Source: JADGNF01 sp964582085
Lineage (GTDB): Archaea > Thermoproteota > Bathyarchaeia > Bathyarchaeales > Bathycorpusculaceae
DNA: 64,000 nucleotides
Direction of reading: 5' to 3'
NCBI GenBank assembly: GCA_964582085.1
Contig: CAZOPV010000002.1
Coordinates: forward strand, 1-64,000
Positions 1 through 8,759 of this stretch are shown here, one piece after another. A program made the translations under genes and the position numbers. The notes beneath the pieces are model-generated. The model was not told the origin of the DNA, ran no database searches, and worked only from the letters and a program-made list of their open reading frames with translations. The stretch's first letter is position 1. Each line of letters begins with the position of its first letter.

Positions 1-543
1 GTAATTCTTGCTTCTGAAAAACGTGTTTCATACGGTTACTTTATCTCAAGCAAAGGCGGCAAAAAAGTCTTCAGGATAGCCGATCGAATCGGTGCTGCTT
101 GTGCTGGATTAGTGAGCGATATGCAAGTTCTTGTTCGCGATGTGGAAGCCAACGCGAATCTGTTTAGCATGGATGTCGGCAGACGTATCAGCGTTCGCGC
201 AGCAGCAAAACTCATGTCTAACATCCTCTTCAACAGACGCTTGGCGCCGCTGATAACCCAGACAATTGTTGCTGGGTTGGACGACGAAGGGCCATCACTT
301 TGGGTGCTAGACGTTCTTGGCTCAGTTTTACCCGACGACTATGCGGTTGTAGGCTCAGGTGCTGAAGTAGCTATAGGAGTTCTCGAAGAAAGTTACAACA
401 AAAAAATCAAAGTTGCCGAAGCCAAAGAACTTGTAACCAGAGCCATAAAATCGGCCATCAGCCGAGACGCCATGAGCGGAGACGGCATCGACTTCCTCAT
501 AATAACCAAAGACGGCATAACCGAAGAATCTGTAAAATTTTAA
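1..543 (+). CDS. psmB: proteasome beta subunit, 5' end missing
   Basis: The frame is open from the first base, so the start lies outside the window; 180 residues remain. The product is the catalytic beta subunit of the archaeal 20S proteasome, which degrades unfolded proteins in the cytoplasm. Visible family marks are the KVFRIADRIGAACAGLVSD segment (about residues 22-40), the GSGAEVAIGVLEESY helix and the C-terminal SRDAMSGDGIDFLIITKDG strand. The propeptide and the catalytic N-terminal threonine are in the missing part, so activity cannot be judged here. An internal GTG at 112 would cut conserved strands and is not a credible start. Confidence 0.93.
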   Translation, partial: VILASEKRVSYGYFISSKGGKKVFRIADRIGAACAGLVSDMQVLVRDVEANANLFSMDVGRRISVRAAAKLMSNILFNRRLAPLITQTIVAGLDDEGPSLWVLDVLGSVLPDDYAVVGSGAEVAIGVLEESYNKKIKVAEAKELVTRAIKSAISRDAMSGDGIDFLIITKDGITEESVKF

Positions 544-617
544 CTTATTTTAACACCATCAAAATGAATTGAACCCCGAGAATGAATTGAGATAACTATC
601 TGTGGCGATGTAGCACC

Positions 618-1244
618 TTGCCATTTGAAATGAGCGATGAAGAAGGCAAATTTTTGGTAAATCTGTCACGTCAAGCCGTGCGAGAATACTTAGAATCAGG
701 AGAAACAGCTACACCACCTAAAGATACACCAAAAAAGCTATTCGTAAACTGCGGCGCCTTCGTCACCATAAACACTATAAAACATGGCGAGTCTCAGCTG
801 CGTGGTTGCATAGGTTATCCTTATCCGACGAATCCCTTGGTTGAGGCTGTAATCGACGCCGCCATAAACGCTGCAACTAAGGATCCACGCTTTTATCCTT
901 TACAAACATCTGAATTGAATGATATTGTTTTTGAGGTTAGCGTACTTACGCCCCCTGAACCTGTGAAAGTTGACAATCCACTAGACTACGTGAAAAAAAT
1001 TAAGGTTGGTCAAGACGGCTTAATCGTCGAGAAAGGATTCTACAAAGGGCTACTTCTGCCGCAAGTACCTGTGGAATGGGGTTGGAGCGAAGAAGAATTC
1101 TTGTGTCAATGCTGCCTGAAAGCAGGTTTGCCGCCTGACAGTTGGTTAACAAAAGGAACTAAACTCTACAAGTTCACGGCGATAGTGTTTGAAGAGATAA
1201 AGCCAAACGGTGAAGTAAAGCGTAAAAGTCTAAGCAAAAAGTAA
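618..1244 (+). CDS. AMMECR1-domain protein
   Basis: A 208-residue protein of the AMMECR1 family, which is widespread in archaea and eukaryotes; the biochemical function is not established. The diagnostic LRGCIG motif is at residues 61-66, followed by the ATKDPRFYPL segment and a C-terminal VPVEWGWSEEEFLCQCC region, in the family's usual order. The length is normal for the single-domain archaeal form. The start is either TTG at 618 or ATG at 630; neither has a clear Shine-Dalgarno sequence, and the ATG would give an N-terminus (MSDEEGKFLV) typical of the family. It follows psmB on the same strand after about 75 bases. Confidence 0.9.
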   Translation: MPFEMSDEEGKFLVNLSRQAVREYLESGETATPPKDTPKKLFVNCGAFVTINTIKHGESQLRGCIGYPYPTNPLVEAVIDAAINAATKDPRFYPLQTSELNDIVFEVSVLTPPEPVKVDNPLDYVKKIKVGQDGLIVEKGFYKGLLLPQVPVEWGWSEEEFLCQCCLKAGLPPDSWLTKGTKLYKFTAIVFEEIKPNGEVKRKSLSKK

Positions 1245-1248
1245 GACA

Positions 1249-2391
1249 TTATGTTGTGTGGGTTTCTTCGATTATCTCCACCGCACGTTTCAATCCATCA
1301 TACTTGTTTGAAACCCTGTTTAACATTTCAACTCTGATTTTGAACCTCTCATAATTTTCTTCCATTCTCTGAATAGCCAATTTCAATTTAGCCCTGCTTG
1401 TTGCAATTAAAGAGCAACCCATGTTTTGTAGCTTAATCGCATTCGCCATCTGCTCAGGCTGTGTAGGAATCAAAACACTTGGTTTACCATACTTTACGGT
1501 TTCAAAACATGTTATATGTCCACCACTAAAAACCACCATAGACGCATTTCGCATTAGTTCCTCACGCTGTTGAGGTGAAAGCCAACTGTACATTTTACAG
1601 TTGCCAATTCTGCCAGTCTTTTTATCGTTTGGCACACCCAAACTTACTATGCTTTCGCCTCTGAGTTCTTGAAGCGTCGGAATCAAAATTTGTAGCAGTT
1701 TAGCTCTGGTGCCTAAAGGTCCACTAACAGGCGCAAATATATGTTCTTGTTCACCAAACGTCGGAGTTACATCGAAAAAACTGCCTGTGAACTCGGTTTT
1801 ATCGGCAATTCCGACATTTTGTAGATCGCCTATGTTGTATTGGCATATTGTGTTTGGTGGTGGATTGTCGGGTATTATGATTTTTCTGCAGGATTTTACG
1901 TAACGTTCGGTGAATCTTTCGCCTGGGCTCAGGAACGGCGAGAAGTTTTGGCTGGGTCTTACGACGTTTGTTATGTAGACGGCTGGAATTTTCCATCTGT
2001 GGGCAAGTCTTAACGCGTGAATATCGCCGTCTGCTATGATTATGTCGGGTTTGATTTTATAGATGTGCTGTCTTAGATCGTAATAGCGATGGATGGTCTC
2101 CATGGCGCTAGAGTTTTTTATTTCAAATTTTTCTAAATCGCTGTTAAAGTAGGGCAAAGGAAAAAATATGTTGAGGAGGGATGCTGACATGATTATACCG
2201 CTGCTGTTTTCATACCAAGAGACAGGGGTTGTGGGATAAACATTTTTGAACTCTTTTTTGAGCAATTGGTATGCTTTGCCGCCTGAAAAGAAAAATACTT
2301 CATGTCCCTGCTGCTCTAACCTTTTGCCTAGAGCATTGGTTCTTGAAGCATGTCCCAAACCTAATTCGGAGCAAGCGTACAACAATTGCAT
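1249..2391 (-). CDS. MurG-like glycosyltransferase (GT28 fold)
   Basis: About 380 residues with a two-domain GT-B layout. The N-terminus carries the nucleotide-sugar transferase signature ELGLGHASRTNALGKRL, and the C-terminal half has FSGGHITCFETVKYGKPSVLIP followed by an EQMANA segment, which in MurG-type enzymes binds the UDP-sugar. It resembles the archaeal MJ1255-type family. The acceptor is unknown; a surface polysaccharide or glycolipid is a guess. I take ATG at 2391 over a TTG two codons upstream because an A/T-rich TATA-like stretch about 25-30 bases before it implies a leaderless mRNA. It is convergent with the AMMECR1 gene, 4 bases apart. Confidence 0.8.
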   Translation of the reverse strand: MQLLYACSELGLGHASRTNALGKRLEQQGHEVFFFSGGKAYQLLKKEFKNVYPTTPVSWYENSSGIIMSASLLNIFFPLPYFNSDLEKFEIKNSSAMETIHRYYDLRQHIYKIKPDIIIADGDIHALRLAHRWKIPAVYITNVVRPSQNFSPFLSPGERFTERYVKSCRKIIIPDNPPPNTICQYNIGDLQNVGIADKTEFTGSFFDVTPTFGEQEHIFAPVSGPLGTRAKLLQILIPTLQELRGESIVSLGVPNDKKTGRIGNCKMYSWLSPQQREELMRNASMVVFSGGHITCFETVKYGKPSVLIPTQPEQMANAIKLQNMGCSLIATSRAKLKLAIQRMEENYERFKIRVEMLNRVSNKYDGLKRAVEIIEETHTT

Positions 2392-2454
2392 GTTCAAACA
2401 TTATATGTATGGGTTTATTTTACTTACCTATCGACGTAGACGAGGTTGGATTAG

Positions 2455-2464
2455 TTTTTAAAAG
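2455..2464 (+). promoter_or_regulatory. TATA box for nadC
   Basis: TTTTTAAAAG, centred about 42 bases before the nadC ATG, predicts transcription start near 2486. That leaves a leader of about 16 bases containing the AAGTGAT stretch just before the start codon. Confidence 0.5.
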
Positions 2465-2501
2465 TAAGCGTTTTAAGCCTAAAACGTAAAGAGTAAGTGA
2501 T

Positions 2502-3359
2502 ATGTTTGTTCCTCGAAAAATTCTGGAAGAGAAGCTGCTCAGATTACTTGCAGAAGATGTAGGTCAAGGTGATATAACCAGTGAGGCAGTGGTGCCCTGC
2601 GGGTTGAAGACTACCGCTAAGATTATAGCTAAAACTGGCGGCGTTGTAGCCGGTATCGAGGAAGCTACAATTTTAGCAGAGGCTTTAGGTCTAAAAGTGG
2701 ACGCTACAGCAGTAGACGGCTTAGTAGTTAAAAGCGGTCAGGTATTTATGCGAATTCAAGGCGATTCAAAAACTATACTTGTGGTGGAACGCACTTTGCT
2801 TAATTTGTTATCCCGTATGAGCGGTATTGCCACTGCTACAAGAGCCTTAACAGAGAAACTTAGGAAAGCCAATTTACCCTCCAAAATTGCTGCAACTCGC
2901 AAAACTGCGCCTGGTTTGCTCTTTTTTGACAAGAAAGCAGTTTCAATTGGCGGTGGTGACGTTCATAGACTACATTTGGACGATATGGTTTTGATAAAAG
3001 ATAACCATATTGCATTAGCCGGGAGTTTGGAGACTGCTGTCAAACGTGCAAAACAACATGTTTCATTCAGCAAGAAAATCGAAGTAGAAGTGGAAAATCC
3101 AGAAGATGCCTTGAGAGCAGCAGAATTAGGGGCTGACATGGTAATGTTGGATAACTTTTCTCCTCAACAAGCTAAAGAAGCAGTACGCTTACTAAAAAAA
3201 GGCGGGTTCTTTGGTCGTGTTCTTTTAGAAGCAAGCGGTGGAATTACCCCCCAGAATCTCTTAGAATTCGCCTCAACCGGTGTTGACGTGATAAGTTTAG
3301 GTGAGCTAACTAATAGTGTGAAAGCATTGGATATTAGCCTAGAAATTACAGGAGAATGA
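2502..3359 (+). CDS. nadC: nicotinate-nucleotide pyrophosphorylase (carboxylating)
   Basis: A 285-residue quinolinate phosphoribosyltransferase that converts quinolinate and PRPP to nicotinate mononucleotide in de novo NAD synthesis. The catalytic barrel shows AATRKTAPGL, the GGGDVHRLHLDDMVLIKDNH block and EVEVENPEDAL, all hallmarks of NadC. The C-terminal LEASGGITPQNLLEFASTGVDVISLGELT strand-loop region supplies the phosphate site. Length is typical. No nadA or nadB is nearby, so it stands as a single gene between divergent and convergent neighbours. Confidence 0.97.
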   Translation: MFVPRKILEEKLLRLLAEDVGQGDITSEAVVPCGLKTTAKIIAKTGGVVAGIEEATILAEALGLKVDATAVDGLVVKSGQVFMRIQGDSKTILVVERTLLNLLSRMSGIATATRALTEKLRKANLPSKIAATRKTAPGLLFFDKKAVSIGGGDVHRLHLDDMVLIKDNHIALAGSLETAVKRAKQHVSFSKKIEVEVENPEDALRAAELGADMVMLDNFSPQQAKEAVRLLKKGGFFGRVLLEASGGITPQNLLEFASTGVDVISLGELTNSVKALDISLEITGE

Positions 3360-3383
3360 TGATTAGGGATTACTGACTGTTCT

Positions 3384-4094
3384 TTATATGCCCATCACAA
3401 GAATCCACAGGACTATGAGATTCATCGTAGAGTGAGCAGTGGCAGCAGCTAAATAATTCCATCTGTAATTAATGTACCCCAACACTAAGCCGCTTGACAT
3501 CGCTGCGAGGATATATACTAGTTGGGGGTCAAAGTGGAAGAGCCCGAAAACCAAAGATGACAAAATCAGCGCAGGCATGAATGAGTATTTGCGGGTTAGG
3601 GCATTCTGTAGGAAACCTCTGAAGGCGAATTCTTCGCAGAAACCAGCTAACAACAATGATAATGCCACTGCTATAAGACCCGTCGTAGAAGTGCTAAGGT
3701 TAGCGAGTAGAGCATTTGATTCCTCTACGGCTTGGCTTACGCCGAATACCGCTGTGAGAACTTCAGAAATGACCACGTTGAGAAATAGCAAGATAACTCC
3801 AAAGGCAAGCCCAACTGTAATGCTTCTCGGATTTGGGTTTATACCCATGTAGCCTTTTATGTTTATACGCTTGACCAGAAGGTAACCTAAAGGGACAAAT
3901 AGAATCATGAGCTCGCCGAGGATCAAAGCAACTGCTGTTCCCAAAGTCAAAAGAACAAACGCCCCTAAAACGGCGGTGAGCAGAAACGTCGCAGTTATGA
4001 CCAATACTACCTCCAATATTGGAACTTCATCAGATTTTTGGGGTAGCTGAAAGAGGTTAGACTGATGGCTTTCCAATTTTATCTCGCCAAACAT
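3384..4094 (-). CDS. CPBP-family intramembrane protease (CAAX-like)
   Basis: A 236-residue polytopic membrane protein with about seven hydrophobic segments. It carries the glutamate pair and arginine of the CPBP/Abi family, EEFAFR at residues 154-159, then FHFDP around residue 187 and AHSTMN near 221-225, which supply the other metal-site residues. Related eukaryotic Rce1 proteins cleave prenylated CAAX proteins; the substrate in archaea is unknown. ATG at 4094 gives a short hydrophilic N-terminus before the first membrane span. Convergent with nadC; no partner gene is evident. Confidence 0.88.
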   Translation of the reverse strand: MFGEIKLESHQSNLFQLPQKSDEVPILEVVLVITATFLLTAVLGAFVLLTLGTAVALILGELMILFVPLGYLLVKRINIKGYMGINPNPRSITVGLAFGVILLFLNVVISEVLTAVFGVSQAVEESNALLANLSTSTTGLIAVALSLLLAGFCEEFAFRGFLQNALTRKYSFMPALILSSLVFGLFHFDPQLVYILAAMSSGLVLGYINYRWNYLAAATAHSTMNLIVLWILVMGI

Positions 4095-4320
4095 TCAAAC
4101 TTTTGTTACTAACCTCTAAAAGAGTTGTGCTAAATATGTGTGGTCTTTTTCTTTTTTGTTCAAGAAATTAACAAAAACGCTCCTCCTTCCTAAAAAAGAT
4201 TAAGAATACACTAATTTTGGCTTTCTACCTAGGCGCCTAGCTGCATAGAATAACATCTCTGTTGAATTCTCGCGGAGATTTTTGTTGCCAATGTTGAATA
4301 AATAAGAAAATAGTTTTTTG

Positions 4321-5874
4321 TTAACTATTTTTTTTCTCTTCAGCATTACCATTGAGAGCAGTTAGTACATTCATGCCGCCTATTACTGCATCCATGCTTG
4401 CCATCACGATGTCTTCCCTAACGCCCGTGGCAGTAGCTGTTTTGCTACCCTTACGCATGCGCACAACAACTTCAACCATAGCGTCGGTTCCGCCTGTAAT
4501 TGACTTCACATGATACTGCTCCAGCACTATGGGTTCCACTTCAATCACTGCAATTTTTACTGCGTTTATTGCTGCATCAACAGGTCCCACTCCCACGGCT
4601 GCGCCCCGCACTTCTTTATCTTTCAGTTTAAGCTTCACAGAGGCTGTGGGCGTAACGTTGTTCCCCGAAACAACCGTGACTTCTTGTAACTGTATCGCTT
4701 TTGGCTTTCCTATTCCTGTGACTGCTTCTGCTATGGCTAATAAATCTGCGTCGCTGACTGTTTTGCCTTTGTCGCCTACACTTTTGACTCGAAGCCAAAT
4801 TTCTTTTAATTGTTCATCTGTTGGGTGCAATCCCATGGCTTCTACGGTTGCTTTGATGGCATGGGAACCTGAATGTTTACCAGGTGCTATACGCCTTGAC
4901 AGACCGACCATACTGGGATCGTAGGGCTCATAGGTTATGGGATTCTCTAGTAAACCCTGGGTGTGTATACCTGACTCATGTGTGAAAGCGTTTTCACCAA
5001 CGATTGCTTTGTTTGGCTGGACTGGTACGCCTGTGAGTCTAGAAACTAACTGCGACGTGCTGTACAGCAATTCCGTTTTGATGGTCGTGTCAATGTTGTA
5101 GAGTGCTTTGAGCGAAACCACAATTTCCTCTAACGAAGCATTACCTGCGCGTTCACCTAAACCGTTGATTGTGCAGTGTACTTCACTACATCCTGCTCTC
5201 AAAGCTGCAATGGAATTAGCAACGGCCATGCCAAAATCATTGTGGCAATGTACGCTCACGGGAACCGATAAGCTGGAAACAAGATCGTGGTAAAACTCGT
5301 AAGATTTCTCAGGTGTCAAAATGCCAACGGTGTCGCATGCAACAACGCGATCTGCTCCTGCTTCTATTCCGGTTGTAAAAACCTTCTTTAGGTAATTCCT
5401 GTCGCTTCGGCTTGCGTCTTCAGCTGAAAGCTCCACTATTAAGCCACAATTTTTGGCGTGTTTAACGCAGTCTTCTGTTATCTTGAGCACTTGCTCACGT
5501 GTTTTCTTCAATTTCCAATCTATATGAATGTCACTTGTAGGAATAACTAGGTGTATACTATCAGCTCCAGACTTAACTACCGAATCTATGTCGCCTTTGG
5601 TTCCTCGGGAGCAACTGCAAATTTCCGCCTTTAACCCTGCCTCAGCAATAAGTTTGACGGCGTTCATTTCGCCTTCAGAAACCGCTGCGAACCCTGCTTC
5701 TATTATGTCTACCCCAAGCTCGTCGAGGCGTTGAGCAATTCTCAGTTTACTTTCAGGAGTCAAAGAGACTCCGGGAGTCTGTTCACCATCACGAAGGGTG
5801 GTGTCTAAAATTTTTATTTTTTTCTGGAAATAATTAGGGCTGGATAAAGCGATACCCCATTTTACATCTCTCAC
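4321..5874 (-). CDS. LeuA-family alpha-acyl synthase (2-isopropylmalate or citramalate synthase), paralogue 1
   Basis: A 517-residue DRE-TIM metallolyase that condenses acetyl-CoA with a 2-oxo acid. The motif ILDTTLRDGEQTPGVSLTPE opens the barrel; SVHCHNDFGMAVANS and NGLGERAGNASLEEIVV form the metal and substrate sites; GENAFTHESGIHTQG follows, and the last 130 residues are the LeuA allosteric domain. The frame stays open to 5991, but the GTG at 5874 is preceded by GGAGAG and a TATA box 33 bases upstream, and the residues it excludes have no family counterpart. A second paralogue sits in the leu operon (22536-24077), so this one may be the citramalate synthase of isoleucine synthesis, or the roles may be reversed; sequence inspection cannot settle it. 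Confidence 0.9.
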   Translation of the reverse strand: MRDVKWGIALSSPNYFQKKIKILDTTLRDGEQTPGVSLTPESKLRIAQRLDELGVDIIEAGFAAVSEGEMNAVKLIAEAGLKAEICSCSRGTKGDIDSVVKSGADSIHLVIPTSDIHIDWKLKKTREQVLKITEDCVKHAKNCGLIVELSAEDASRSDRNYLKKVFTTGIEAGADRVVACDTVGILTPEKSYEFYHDLVSSLSVPVSVHCHNDFGMAVANSIAALRAGCSEVHCTINGLGERAGNASLEEIVVSLKALYNIDTTIKTELLYSTSQLVSRLTGVPVQPNKAIVGENAFTHESGIHTQGLLENPITYEPYDPSMVGLSRRIAPGKHSGSHAIKATVEAMGLHPTDEQLKEIWLRVKSVGDKGKTVSDADLLAIAEAVTGIGKPKAIQLQEVTVVSGNNVTPTASVKLKLKDKEVRGAAVGVGPVDAAINAVKIAVIEVEPIVLEQYHVKSITGGTDAMVEVVVRMRKGSKTATATGVREDIVMASMDAVIGGMNVLTALNGNAEEKKNS

Positions 5875-5902
5875 GTTGCTCTCTCCAAAGAAACACCCGT
5901 AG

Positions 5903-5913
5903 ATATATAATTT
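5903..5913 (-). promoter_or_regulatory. TATA box for LeuA paralogue 1
   Basis: On the minus strand the sequence reads AATTATATATC, centred about 33 bases before the GTG at 5874. It predicts a leader of only a few bases and supports that start over the one at 5991. Confidence 0.55.
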
Positions 5914-6175
5914 ATGGTTCACTGTTACTGCCAACTTCAAAAAAAGTGAAAAAGCTACAAACAAACCCCTTGAAAGGGTAATGGTGTGCAAAGAATATGC
6001 AAGTATACTTTCTTTTCATTTTTTGATCTGGATTTTTCTGCTGCGCCTCAGCAATATCTGAACAGGCTCTGGCACGCTGTGGAAGAGGCGCTACCAAGAA
6101 AACCTTTGTTCTACGGGTTCTTGTTTATTCATCAGTTCGAAAAGGAGGCTTACGTCGCAAAAGACTTAACAGTTG

Positions 6176-6187
6176 CATATTTTAATA
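6176..6187 (+). promoter_or_regulatory. TATA box for ilvD
   Basis: CATATTTTAATA, centred about 45 bases before the TTG start, predicts transcription start near 6207. The short leader contains GAGGT at 6214-6218, 7 bases from the start codon, which decides the TTG at 6226. Confidence 0.55.
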
Positions 6188-6225
6188 GTTTGCTACGTAC
6201 GCTATCTAAATCAGAGGTCTGAAAC

Positions 6226-7854
6226 TTGAGAAGTGACGAAGTTAAATGTGGAGTTGAACGAGCAGCTCATAGATCACTATTAAAAGCTTTAGGACTCACC
6301 GACAAAGACCTATCAAAACCCTTCATAGGTGTAGTTAACAGTTACACCAACATAGTCCCAGGTCACATTCATCTACGCGGCATAGGAGAAGCCGTCAAGG
6401 AGGGAATTATAGCCGCAGGAGGAACACCCTTCGAATTTAACACAATCGCCGTCTGTGACGGTATAGCGATGGGCCATGAAGGCATGCGCTACTCGTTACC
6501 TTCTCGGGAGTTGATTGCAGACTCTGTTGAGATCATGATGCAAGCTCATCGCCTAGACGGTATGGTTCTTATTTCAAACTGTGACAAAATCACGCCAGGT
6601 ATGCTCATAGCCGCTGCCCGTCTCGATGTGCCAGCCATCTGCATTACAGGAGGTCCCATGGCTTCTGGTAGAATCAACGACAAGAAAGTAGGTGTAAATA
6701 ACGTCTTCGAAGCTGTAGGTCAAGCGTTTTCAGGCAAAATCGATAACGAGCAACTTTCAGCCCTTGAGAATGCCGCTTGCCCAGGTTGTGGTTCTTGTAA
6801 TGGCTTGTTTACCGCTAACACTATGGCTTGTATGACTGAAGCTTTGGGCATGTCTTTGCCGTATTGTGCTACTGCATTGGCAACAGGAGCCCTCAAGCTT
6901 CGTTTAGCCAAAGAGACCGGGGAAAAAATTGTTGAGCTCGTGCAAAAAAATGTTAAACCCTCAAGAATATTGACTAGAGCAGCTTTTGAAAACGCAGTTG
7001 TCGTAGATACGGCACTTGGTGGTTCTACAAACACGGTACTACACCTCTCCGCCATCGCCAGAGAAGCCGGCATACCCCTTCCGATAGATTTGTTTGATGA
7101 AACCAGCAGACGTGTGCCCCACTTGAGTAACATGGTCCCCAGCGGTCCCCATGACATGGAGGAGTTAGGCAACGCAGGTAGTCTACCCGCGCTCATGAAG
7201 GAACTCCAGCAATTCTTACATTTAGATGCCCTCACCGTCACAGGTAAATCAGTTGCTGAAAACATAAAAACTGCCAAAGTCACCGACACGGAAGTAATTA
7301 GACCTTTAACGAATCCGGTGCACAAAGAAGGTGGAATAGCAATACTCAAAGGAAACCTTGCACCAAAAGGCTCAGTCGTGAAGACAGTAGCGGTTTCACC
7401 TAAAATGCTTAGGCACTGTGGACCAGCAAAAGTTTATGACTCTGAAAAAGAAGCCGAAGAAGCCATGAAACGTCATGAAATCAAGGCAGGTGACGTTGTA
7501 GTTATACGTTATGAGGGACCAAGGGGTGGGCCTGGTATGCCTGAGATGCTTATACCGACAGCTACAATCTCAGGCATGGGTTTGAGTGAAAGTGTTGCGC
7601 TGATTACTGATGGGCGTTTTTCTGGGGCTACACGTGGACCTTGCATTGGGCATGTAGCCCCTGAGGCTTTTGAGGGTGGGCCCATAGCCGTTGTAGAAAA
7701 TGGGGACATAATCAGCATCGATATTCCTGAACGTGTTTTGAGGATAGAGTTGTCAGAACAGGAGCTTCAGAAGCGGTTAAAGGCTTGGAAGCCTAGACCG
7801 AAGAAGATAACCAAAGGTTACCTTTCTCGCTATGTGCCTACCCCTACAGAGTAA
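6226..7854 (+). CDS. ilvD: dihydroxy-acid dehydratase
   Basis: A 542-residue Fe-S dehydratase that converts 2,3-dihydroxy-isovalerate and 2,3-dihydroxy-3-methylvalerate to the 2-oxo acids in valine and isoleucine synthesis. Cluster cysteines appear in LISNCDKITPGM and in the CPGCGSCNGLFTANTMACM block. The PSGPHDMEELGNAG segment, YEGPRGGPGMPEML and TDGRFSGATRGPCIGHV are also family-typical. The start is TTG at 6226, backed by GAGGT 7 bases upstream and a TATA box. It is divergent from the LeuA paralogue and followed by a T-rich stretch. Confidence 0.97.
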   Translation: MRSDEVKCGVERAAHRSLLKALGLTDKDLSKPFIGVVNSYTNIVPGHIHLRGIGEAVKEGIIAAGGTPFEFNTIAVCDGIAMGHEGMRYSLPSRELIADSVEIMMQAHRLDGMVLISNCDKITPGMLIAAARLDVPAICITGGPMASGRINDKKVGVNNVFEAVGQAFSGKIDNEQLSALENAACPGCGSCNGLFTANTMACMTEALGMSLPYCATALATGALKLRLAKETGEKIVELVQKNVKPSRILTRAAFENAVVVDTALGGSTNTVLHLSAIAREAGIPLPIDLFDETSRRVPHLSNMVPSGPHDMEELGNAGSLPALMKELQQFLHLDALTVTGKSVAENIKTAKVTDTEVIRPLTNPVHKEGGIAILKGNLAPKGSVVKTVAVSPKMLRHCGPAKVYDSEKEAEEAMKRHEIKAGDVVVIRYEGPRGGPGMPEMLIPTATISGMGLSESVALITDGRFSGATRGPCIGHVAPEAFEGGPIAVVENGDIISIDIPERVLRIELSEQELQKRLKAWKPRPKKITKGYLSRYVPTPTE

Positions 7855-7860
7855 CCCATC

Positions 7861-7878
7861 TTTTATTTTTTGTTTTTT
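7861..7878 (+). terminator. T-rich terminator after ilvD
   Basis: Starting 6 bases after the ilvD stop codon, 16 of 18 bases are T in two runs. Such U-tracts are the usual transcription stop for archaeal RNA polymerase. No hairpin precedes it. Confidence 0.5.
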
Positions 7879-8030
7879 GAAGCAAGCTTTAATATCCAAA
7901 ATAAAGCTGGCGTTGTTTAGGGATTGGGGTACTTAAAAATCATCTTATCAATAATTCTCCAGTGTTTAAATTGGTTTTTTAGGCGCTGACACGATTACCG
8001 CTATTGTATACCGTGCAAAAAACGCGAAGA

Positions 8031-8038
8031 CTTAAAAT
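8031..8038 (+). promoter_or_regulatory. TATA box for the heme membrane protein gene
   Basis: CTTAAAAT, centred about 44 bases before the ATG at 8078. The predicted transcript begins near 8060 and keeps a GGAG at 8064-8067, 10 bases before the ATG. This argues for ATG 8078 rather than the in-frame TTG at 8057. Confidence 0.4.
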
Positions 8039-8077
8039 CAAAACATCTCCTTATACTTGGGTAGGAGACATGTCTTC

Positions 8078-8707
8078 ATGGGAATCAAGCGAGAAGGCAC
8101 AGGCTTTCTATGTTCGGTCATCTTGTTAGCTGCTATAGTTTCAGTCATTTCTTTCACAATAGATAATCAAGACCCTTTTCTTCTATTCGTTAGGTTATTT
8201 GCTTTAAACGGCTTCATAGCCCTCAGTGTAGCTACAATACTTACGCCGTTTCTCAAAGAAATTAAAGTAATCTTTGGGAGACCTTTCATTAAGGTTCACC
8301 ATTCATTTGCTGCTGTAGGTCTCGTTTTTGTAACTCTGCATCCTCTTTTGCTTGCAATTGGCGCCTCCAATTTTGGTGTCTTTTTACCCAATTTTAGTTC
8401 ATGGTATCTTTTTTGGGCGTTGGGTGGTAGGCAAGCATTCATCATCTTTTTAGTTGCCTTAGCATCTGTTTTGGTGCGCAGAAAGATTATCCGTTACTGG
8501 CGGGTTTTTCATGCTTTGATGTACGTGGTTTTGTTTTTTGCTATAGCTCATGGCAATCTTATAGGTACCGATTTTGAAAACCCCATAATCAGAATAACTT
8601 TCAATATTCTGTTTGCGGTTGCCATTGGTGCTTTTATCTTAAAACGATTCAGGAGTGCACAGCTCAAAAAGGCGACGACTGTTTCCAAAATTTTGCCTTC
8701 ACTGTAG
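8078..8707 (+). CDS. ferric reductase-like transmembrane protein (heme b membrane domain)
   Basis: A 209-residue integral membrane protein with about six hydrophobic spans, matching the ferric reductase-like transmembrane domain (the YedZ/MsrQ, NOX and FRE membrane part). Histidines that could bind heme lie in VHHSFAAVGLVFVTLHPLL and in WRVFHALMYVVLFFAIAHG, spaced on successive helices as the family requires. There is no FAD/NAD reductase domain, so it would need a separate electron donor or acceptor, and none is adjacent. Its substrate is unknown. Confidence 0.8.
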   Translation: MGIKREGTGFLCSVILLAAIVSVISFTIDNQDPFLLFVRLFALNGFIALSVATILTPFLKEIKVIFGRPFIKVHHSFAAVGLVFVTLHPLLLAIGASNFGVFLPNFSSWYLFWALGGRQAFIIFLVALASVLVRRKIIRYWRVFHALMYVVLFFAIAHGNLIGTDFENPIIRITFNILFAVAIGAFILKRFRSAQLKKATTVSKILPSL

Positions 8708-8727
8708 TGTAGAAAAAGCTAGGTAAA

Positions 8728-8735
8728 TTTAAATA
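8728..8735 (+). promoter_or_regulatory. TATA box for the cyclophilin gene
   Basis: TTTAAATA, centred about 28 bases before ATG 8760, the spacing of a leaderless archaeal transcript. There is no Shine-Dalgarno sequence before that ATG, which agrees. Confidence 0.5.
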
Positions 8736-8759
8736 AAAAAAATTGTGATATTTTTAGGC

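Larger units (their letters stand above)
5875..6225. other. divergent intergenic region between LeuA paralogue 1 and ilvD
   Basis: This 351-base stretch holds the two divergent promoters (TATA boxes at 5903-5913 on the minus strand and 6176-6187 on the plus strand). The middle part contains no recognisable gene or clear inverted repeat. A shared promoter region between two branched-chain amino acid genes would be a natural site for Lrp-type control, but I see no defined operator. Confidence 0.5.

Noticed and set aside
5986..6222. A 78-codon plus-strand frame before ilvD
   Set aside because: The ilvD TATA box and leader lie inside it, its composition is not protein-like, and it lies across a divergent promoter region.
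6720..7349. A 209-codon antisense frame in ilvD
   Set aside because: It is opposite a strongly conserved gene and lacks promoter, ribosome-binding site and motifs.
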